A DNA stretch of 11,660 nucleotides, from assembly GCA_946479335.1 (NCBI GenBank), contig CAMLFP010000160.1:1-11660 (forward strand). The letters run 5' to 3'. This stretch comes from an uncultured Archangium sp. (GTDB lineage: Bacteria > Myxococcota > Myxococcia > Myxococcales > Myxococcaceae). The translations under genes and the position numbers were made by a program. Shown here piece after piece: positions 7,311 to 11,660 of the stretch (its first letter is position 1; every line of letters begins with the position of its first letter). The notes below the pieces were generated by a model. The model was not told the DNA's origin. It saw only the letters and a program-made list of their open reading frames with translations, and made no database searches.

Positions 7311-8120
7311 TCACAACGCGTAGAGCTTCGTCAGCGCCCAGTCGAAGACGCGCGCCGGCAGCAGCGCGCGGAGCAGCACCGCGTACCGTTGGATGAACTG
7401 CCCCACGAGGATGCTCGCGGGCGGACGGCGCTGGTCCAACACGCGCGCGATGCGCTCCGCGACCTCATCGGCGGGCGCAGCGCTCGTCTCGTCGCGGGTG
7501 ATGACGGCCAGCGTGCGCGCGAAGGCCGGGTAGGCGCTGCGCTCCACGGGCACCGCGAGCTGCCGCGCGGCGGTGATGCCGGTCGCGAAGTCGCCGGGCT
7601 CGACGCTCACCACCTGCACGTTGAACGGTGCGAGCTCCAGCCGCAGCGCGCGCGTCAACATGATGAGCGCTGCCTTGCTCGCGGAGTAGTGCGCTTGGAA
7701 CGCCATGGGGATGTGCCCGGCGACCGACGCCACGTTGACGATGACGCCGTGGCCGCGCGCGCGCAGGTGCGTCGCCGCGAGCCGGCAGACCGCCAGCGCG
7801 CCAAAGTAGTTGGTGTCGAACTGCCGACGCGCGTCGGCGGTGGAGGTCTCTTCAATCGCCCCCGTCAGCACCCAGCCTGCGCAGTTGATGACCGCGTCGA
7901 GCCCGCCCGACTCGCGCGTGATGCGCTCGAACACCTCCGCCACGTTCTCCTCATTGCTGACGTCGAGCGTCACGCAGCGGAACGCGGGCTTCGGCGTCAG
8001 CTGCTCGATGCTGCGACTCGCGCCCCACACCACCCACCCACGCTGATGCAGGAGCTCTGCGGTGAGCCGACCGATGCCGCTCGATGCGCCCGTCACCAAC
8101 ACCACGCGCGGCGCCGTCAC
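7311..8120 (-). CDS. Short-chain dehydrogenase/reductase (classical SDR)
   Basis: This 269-residue NAD(P)-dependent oxidoreductase has a Rossmann fold. The cofactor motif TGASSGIG is at residues 10-17, NCAG at 79-82, the structural Asn is N104, and the catalytic residues are S132 (in NVASVAG), Y145 and K149 (YSASK). The end of beta-2 reads GASRS; an Arg there usually goes with NADP(H), which is inference. The C-terminal ~30 residues (from ILVGQF to LTKLYAL) are hydrophobic with scattered Arg, as in SDRs that associate with membranes and act on lipids or retinoid-like substrates. The substrate is not known. Start chosen: GTG at 8120, with GGGAG six bases upstream and the domain beginning at once; the frame is open to 8297 but that stretch is the DUF2293 gene in another frame. 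The GTG overlaps the DUF2293 stop (GTGA), so the two are probably co-translated. Confidence 0.93.
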   Translation of the reverse strand: MTAPRVVLVTGASSGIGRLTAELLHQRGWVVWGASRSIEQLTPKPAFRCVTLDVSNEENVAEVFERITRESGGLDAVINCAGWVLTGAIEETSTADARRQFDTNYFGALAVCRLAATHLRARGHGVIVNVASVAGHIPMAFQAHYSASKAALIMLTRALRLELAPFNVQVVSVEPGDFATGITAARQLAVPVERSAYPAFARTLAVITRDETSAAPADEVAERIARVLDQRRPPASILVGQFIQRYAVLLRALLPARVFDWALTKLYAL

Positions 8121-8794
8121 GCGCGGCTCCCGGCGGCGCAGAGCGGGCACGACGACGGCGGGTGCACCACGCGGCCGCGATGCAGATCCAACACCGCGCG
8201 TGAAATCTCCGCGAGCTGCCGGCGTACCTCGCGGCGCTCGCCCTTGATGCGGGCAATCTTCATCGAGTCGTACGCGGTCGTCTGGTGCCGCATCCACGCG
8301 ATGACCGCCGACTCCGCGCGCCGCTCGAGCGGGATTCTCTCGGTGCGCGCCACCGTCCCGCTGCCGACCGGCGTGGCGTGCGTCGTCACCTGCTGCGCGA
8401 CCTGCTTCTCCAGCGCGTTGAACTCCGGCGTGAAGCGCAGGAACCGCCGCACTGCGAGGTAGAAGTCGTCGACGTACTCTGCCTGCGCTTCGTCGCGCCG
8501 CACCTTCGCCGCCGCCTGCTTCTTCGCGTACGCCGGCGTCGACCGCTCGGCGTCCAGCGTGGCCCGCGCGTTCTCGATGTTCTCCTTCGGCGCCCAGAGC
8601 CCCTTCGAGAACGCCTTGCGACCGACCTTCTCGATGACCTGCCAGCTCGGGCCCGCGGCCTTCACCCGGCGCGTCAGCCCCGCGTCACCGGGCGGCAGGC
8701 ACGCCCACTCGGGCGGAATGGTGAGCACGCGGCCGTCAGGCGCGCGCACCTGGCGAGGGTCTTTGGTCGGAGCGCAGACGAGCGATTGCGACAT
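8117..8794 (-). CDS. DUF2293 domain protein, function unknown
   Basis: This 225-residue protein matches the DUF2293 family as I remember it. Recognisable blocks are LPPGDAGLTRRVKAAGPSW (33-51), EKVGRKAFSKGLWAP (55-69), THATPVGSGTVARTERIP (138-155) and AWMRHQTTAYDSM (166-178), followed by a basic helix KGERREVRRQLAE. The protein is soluble, with no signal or membrane segment, and rich in Arg/Lys. The many invariant basic and polar residues suggest nucleic-acid binding, but that is speculation, and no member has a function I can name. The tail carries H211 and CPLC (216-219), possibly a small metal site. Start: ATG at 8794, because the similarity begins soon after; a GTG at 8812 would add six residues, and neither has a good Shine-Dalgarno site. 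It lies 49 bases downstream of purL and overlaps the SDR gene by 4 bases. Confidence 0.85.
   Translation of the reverse strand: MSQSLVCAPTKDPRQVRAPDGRVLTIPPEWACLPPGDAGLTRRVKAAGPSWQVIEKVGRKAFSKGLWAPKENIENARATLDAERSTPAYAKKQAAAKVRRDEAQAEYVDDFYLAVRRFLRFTPEFNALEKQVAQQVTTHATPVGSGTVARTERIPLERRAESAVIAWMRHQTTAYDSMKIARIKGERREVRRQLAEISRAVLDLHRGRVVHPPSSCPLCAAGSRA
8127..8131 (-). promoter_or_regulatory. Shine-Dalgarno site of the SDR gene
   Basis: On the minus strand GGGAG lies 6 bases before the GTG at 8120-8118, inside the last codons of the DUF2293 gene. It supports the GTG start and the 4-base overlap. Confidence 0.65.
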
Positions 8795-8843
8795 ACGCGA
8801 GAGGAACCACACCGCGCGCGTCGAGGCCAGCGTGCCGTCGGAG

Positions 8844-11660
8844 TCAGCCGCAGAACGCGCGCGCGTTCTCGAAGAAGCGGAGCCACGGCGAGTCGACGCC
8901 CCAGCCGCGCGGGTGCCACGAGAGCTGCGCGGTGCGAATGACGCGCTCCGGGTGCGGCATGAGGATGGTGGCGCGCCCGTCGAGCGAGGTGAGCGCGGTG
9001 ACCCCGCCCTTGCTGCCGTTGGGGTTCATCGGGAAGCGCTCCGTCGGTTCGCCCTGCGCGTCGACGAAGCGCGCGGAGACGAGGAAGTCACTGCCACCCT
9101 CGACGCGCCCTTCACCGTGCGCGACCGCGATGGGCAACACGCTGCCCTCCATGCCCGCGAAGAAGAGCGACGGCGACTTCTCGATGCGCACGTTCAGCAA
9201 CCGCGCCTCGAACTGCTCCGAGGTGTTGCGCACGAAGCGCGGCCACGCGCCCGCGCCGGGAATCAGGCCCTTCAACTGCGAGAGCATCTGGCAGCCGTTG
9301 CACACGCCGAGCGAGAAGGTGTCGGGCCGCGCGAAGAAGTCAGCGAAGACCAGCCGTGCGCGCGGGTTGTACAGCACTGACTTGGCCCAGCCGCCGCCCG
9401 CGCCCAGCACGTCGCCGTACGAGAAGCCGCCACACGCCGCGAGCCCGCGGAACGACGAGAGGTCGAAGCGGCCTTCGAGGAGGTCGCTCATGTGCACGTC
9501 GACGGCGGTGAAGCCGACGCGCGTGAAGGCCTGCGCCATCTCGACGTGGCCGTTGACGCCCTGCTCGCGGAGGATCGCGACCCGCGGCCGGCTCGCGGGC
9601 GGCTTGCGCGGCGTGAAGTCGAAGGTGACCTTCGCGGTGAGCCCGGTGAACGCGGCGTCGGTGCGCAGCGCATGTTCGGAGTCGGCGCACGCTTCATCGT
9701 CGCGCATCCGCTGCATGCGCCAGGTGGTGTCGCTCCACAGCGCGCGGAGCTCGGTGCGCGTGGCCGAGAACAAAACCCCCTCTCCCGTGGGGAGAGGGTT
9801 GGGGTGAGGGGCGACGACGACGAGGTCATCACTTCGCGGCGCACCCACGCGGCGAGCGGTGACGCGAAGCGCCGCAGCGCGCGAAATGACGCCGTCGACC
9901 TCACTCGCACGCAGCTGCACCACCGCGCCGAGTTCCTCCGCAAACAGCGCCGGCAATCCATCACCCGCGATGGAGACGCCGCAGCGCGAGGCGAAGCCCA
10001 TCTCCAGCGCCGCGACGAAGAGGCCGCCATCCGACCGGTCGTGGTACGCGAGCAGCTTCCCCTCTTCATTCAGCGCCTGCACGAGCGCGAAGAAGTTCTT
10101 GAGTGCCTCGGGCGCGTCGACGTCGGGCGCTTCGTCGCCGAGCTCATTCAACACCTGCGCGAGCGCGCTGCCGCCGAGCCGGTTCTTTCCGCCGCCGAGG
10201 TCGAGCAGGACGAGCTCCGTGGGGCCTTCATCGAGACGCAGCTCCGGCGTCAGCGTCTTCGCGACGTCGAGCACCGGCGCGAACGCGCTCACCACGAGAG
10301 AAAGCGGCGCGGTGACGGAGCCGCCGTCCCACACGGTGCGCATCGACATCGAGTCCTTGCCGACGGGAATGGCGATGCCCAACGCGGGGCACAGCTCAGC
10401 GCCGACGGCCTTCACCGCGTCGTAGAGCCGCGCGTCTTCACCGGGCGCACCGGCGGCGGCCATCCAGTTGGCCGACAGCTTCACGTCGCCGAGCTTCTCG
10501 ATGCGCGACGCCGCGAGGTTGGTCAACGCCTCGCCCACCGCCATGCGCGCCGAGGCGGCGGCGTTCAACAGCGCGAGCGGCGTGCGCTCCCCCACCGCCA
10601 TCGCCTCGCCGTGCAGCACGTCGTAGCTGGTCTGGGTGACGGCGACGTCGGCGACGGGCACCTGCAGCGGGCCGACCATCTGATCTCTCGCGACGAGCCC
10701 GGTGACCGACCTGTCTCCAATCGTCACCAGGAACGACTTGTCGGCGACCGACGGCAGCAGCAGCACGCGCCGAATGGCCTCGTTCAACTCCAGCGCCGGC
10801 AAGGTGCGCCCGCGCGACTCGACGCGCTTCACGTCACGCGTCATGCGCGGCGGCTTGCCCAACAGCACGTCGAGCGGCAGGTCGATGGGCGTGTTCTTGA
10901 AGTGCGCGTCGTCAACCTGGAGCAGCCCGTCCTGCGTCGCGTGGCCCAACACGGCGAACGGCGCGCGCTCGCGGCGACAGAATTGCTCGAAGCGCGGCAA
11001 CGCCTCGGCGGCGATGGCCAGCACGTAGCGCTCCTGGCTCTCGTTGCACCACAGCTCGAGCGGCGACATGCCGGGCTCGTCACTCGGCACGCGCCGCAGC
11101 TCGAGGTGCGCGCCGCGCTTGCTCTCGTGCACCAACTCGGGGAGCGCGTTCGACAACCCGCCCGCGCCGACGTCGTGGATGGACACGATGGGGTTCTCCG
11201 CGCCGAGCGCCCAGCAGCGGTCGATGACCTCCTGACAGCGGCGCTCCATCTCCGCGTTGTCACGCTGCACCGACGCGAAATCCAAATCCTCCTGTGACGC
11301 GCCCGACGCGACCGACGACGCCGCGCCGCCGCCCAGCCCGATGAGCATCGCGGGGCCGCCGAGCACCACCAGCGCCGCGCCCGCGGGAATCTCGCCCTTC
11401 TGCACGTGCTCCGCGCGGATGTTGCCGAGGCCACCGGCCAGCATGATGGGCTTGTGGTACCCGCGCACCGCACCGTCGTGCGTCTGCTCGAAGGTGCGGA
11501 AGTAGCCGGTGAGCGCGGGGCGGCCGAACTCGTTGTTGAACGCCGCGGCGCCGAGCGGCCCGTCGGTCATGATCTCCAACGCCGACGCGATGCGCGCCGG
11601 TTTGCCGTGGTCGACCTCCCACGCGCGCACCGCGCCGGGGAGCTTCAGGTTCGACACCGA
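8844..11660 (-). CDS. purL: Phosphoribosylformylglycinamidine synthase, large single-chain type, 5'-truncated by window edge
   Basis: PurL converts FGAR, glutamine and ATP to FGAM in purine synthesis, in the cytoplasm. About 938 C-terminal residues are present; compared with the ~1295-residue enterobacterial protein, roughly the first quarter lies outside. From the edge: [38 protein letters not shown] and [16 protein letters not shown] (first synthase half), [20 protein letters not shown] and VGKDSMSM (second half), then the glutaminase domain from [17 protein letters not shown]. The glutaminase nucleophile is the first Cys of GVCNGCQ (codon 9302-9300). The His and Glu of PHPER (8954-8952, 8948-8946) complete the triad. 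The protein matches E. coli PurL closely throughout, apart from an extra [11 protein letters not shown] (codons 9809-9777) encoded by a palindromic repeat just before [14 protein letters not shown]. The frame is otherwise unbroken and all key residues are present, so the enzyme should work. Confidence 0.97.
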   Translation of the reverse strand, partial: SVSNLKLPGAVRAWEVDHGKPARIASALEIMTDGPLGAAAFNNEFGRPALTGYFRTFEQTHDGAVRGYHKPIMLAGGLGNIRAEHVQKGEIPAGAALVVLGGPAMLIGLGGGAASSVASGASQEDLDFASVQRDNAEMERRCQEVIDRCWALGAENPIVSIHDVGAGGLSNALPELVHESKRGAHLELRRVPSDEPGMSPLELWCNESQERYVLAIAAEALPRFEQFCRRERAPFAVLGHATQDGLLQVDDAHFKNTPIDLPLDVLLGKPPRMTRDVKRVESRGRTLPALELNEAIRRVLLLPSVADKSFLVTIGDRSVTGLVARDQMVGPLQVPVADVAVTQTSYDVLHGEAMAVGERTPLALLNAAASARMAVGEALTNLAASRIEKLGDVKLSANWMAAAGAPGEDARLYDAVKAVGAELCPALGIAIPVGKDSMSMRTVWDGGSVTAPLSLVVSAFAPVLDVAKTLTPELRLDEGPTELVLLDLGGGKNRLGGSALAQVLNELGDEAPDVDAPEALKNFFALVQALNEEGKLLAYHDRSDGGLFVAALEMGFASRCGVSIAGDGLPALFAEELGAVVQLRASEVDGVISRAAALRVTARRVGAPRSDDLVVVAPHPNPLPTGEGVLFSATRTELRALWSDTTWRMQRMRDDEACADSEHALRTDAAFTGLTAKVTFDFTPRKPPASRPRVAILREQGVNGHVEMAQAFTRVGFTAVDVHMSDLLEGRFDLSSFRGLAACGGFSYGDVLGAGGGWAKSVLYNPRARLVFADFFARPDTFSLGVCNGCQMLSQLKGLIPGAGAWPRFVRNTSEQFEARLLNVRIEKSPSLFFAGMEGSVLPIAVAHGEGRVEGGSDFLVSARFVDAQGEPTERFPMNPNGSKGGVTALTSLDGRATILMPHPERVIRTAQLSWHPRGWGVDSPWLRFFENARAFCG
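8852..8869. repeat. Perfect 18-bp palindrome at the 3' end of purL
   Basis: AGAACGCGC followed by GCGCGTTCT is a perfect self-complementary sequence with no spacer. It encodes the last residues ENARAFCG of PurL, ending six bases before the stop. It has no following T-run on the purL strand, so it is not a standard terminator. Confidence 0.6.
9776..9811 (-). repeat. Palindromic dispersed-repeat-like element read in frame within purL
   Basis: On the minus strand the element reads CCCCTCACCCCAACCC and then CCTCTCCCCACGGGAGAGG. It contains a perfect 9-bp hairpin: arms 9778-9786 and 9790-9798, loop 9787-9789. It supplies exactly 11 codons (9809-9777), giving [12 protein letters not shown] know this motif as a common intergenic repeat in several GC-rich bacteria, where it is often translated spuriously to [11 protein letters not shown] peptides. 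Here it sits in a conserved gene. Confidence 0.8.

Noticed and set aside
8121..8297. N-terminal extension of the dehydrogenase to 8297
   Set aside because: The Rossmann motif begins nine residues after the GTG at 8120, which has a ribosome site. The upstream stretch is low-complexity and lies in the DUF2293 gene.
9778..9798. The purL hairpin as an intrinsic terminator
   Set aside because: It lies within the coding sequence, well before the glutaminase domain, and has only a short TTTT downstream on the coding strand (GTTTTG). Termination there would destroy the enzyme.
9492..11297. A 601-codon open frame on the plus strand opposite purL
   Set aside because: It is the antisense shadow of purL; the product is Arg/His-rich without any domain, and the opposite strand is strongly conserved PurL.
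1..11660. Defence system, CRISPR array, toxin-antitoxin pair, biosynthetic cluster, tRNA or mobile element
   Set aside because: No regularly spaced repeats, no transposase or integrase, no small paired genes and no RNA gene were visible. All long frames are explained by the listed genes.

Overview
The window is very GC-rich with strong G/C bias at third codon positions. It carries genes of a Gram-negative bacterium: a tripartite RND efflux system with an outer-membrane channel, and a long single-chain PurL. The style (GC content, codon use, DUF2293 protein, dispersed CCCTCACCCCAACCC-type palindrome) fits a Myxococcota-like deltaproteobacterium, but that assignment is inference. Coding density is close to complete. 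I see no rRNA, tRNA, CRISPR array, transposase or phage gene.

Layout. (1) Positions 1-4941, plus strand: an efflux operon in the order periplasmic adaptor (5' end outside the window), RND pump, TolC-family channel. Both junctions are 4-base ATGA overlaps, and the second and third genes have strong GGAGG Shine-Dalgarno sites. The three products should form one envelope-spanning pump. (2) 4942-5050: short spacer without a convincing terminator. (3) 5051-5524, minus strand: a small GFA/CENP-V-fold zinc protein. (4) 5525-5585: a short divergent promoter region. (5) 5586-7307, plus strand: a secreted protein of unknown function containing two copies of a beta-rich, two-cysteine module. Its stop lies 3 bases from the stop of the next, convergent gene. 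(6) 7311-11660, minus strand, read right to left: purL (5' end outside the window), a DUF2293 protein, and a short-chain dehydrogenase. The last two overlap by 4 bases (GTGA) and are probably translated together.

Most of the window is ordinary chromosomal gene content, and I found no convincing undescribed multi-gene system. The points most worth a second look are a palindromic dispersed-repeat-like element read in frame inside purL, the duplicated cysteine module in the secreted protein, the mixed HAE/HME character of the pump, and the tight coupling of DUF2293 with a dehydrogenase.
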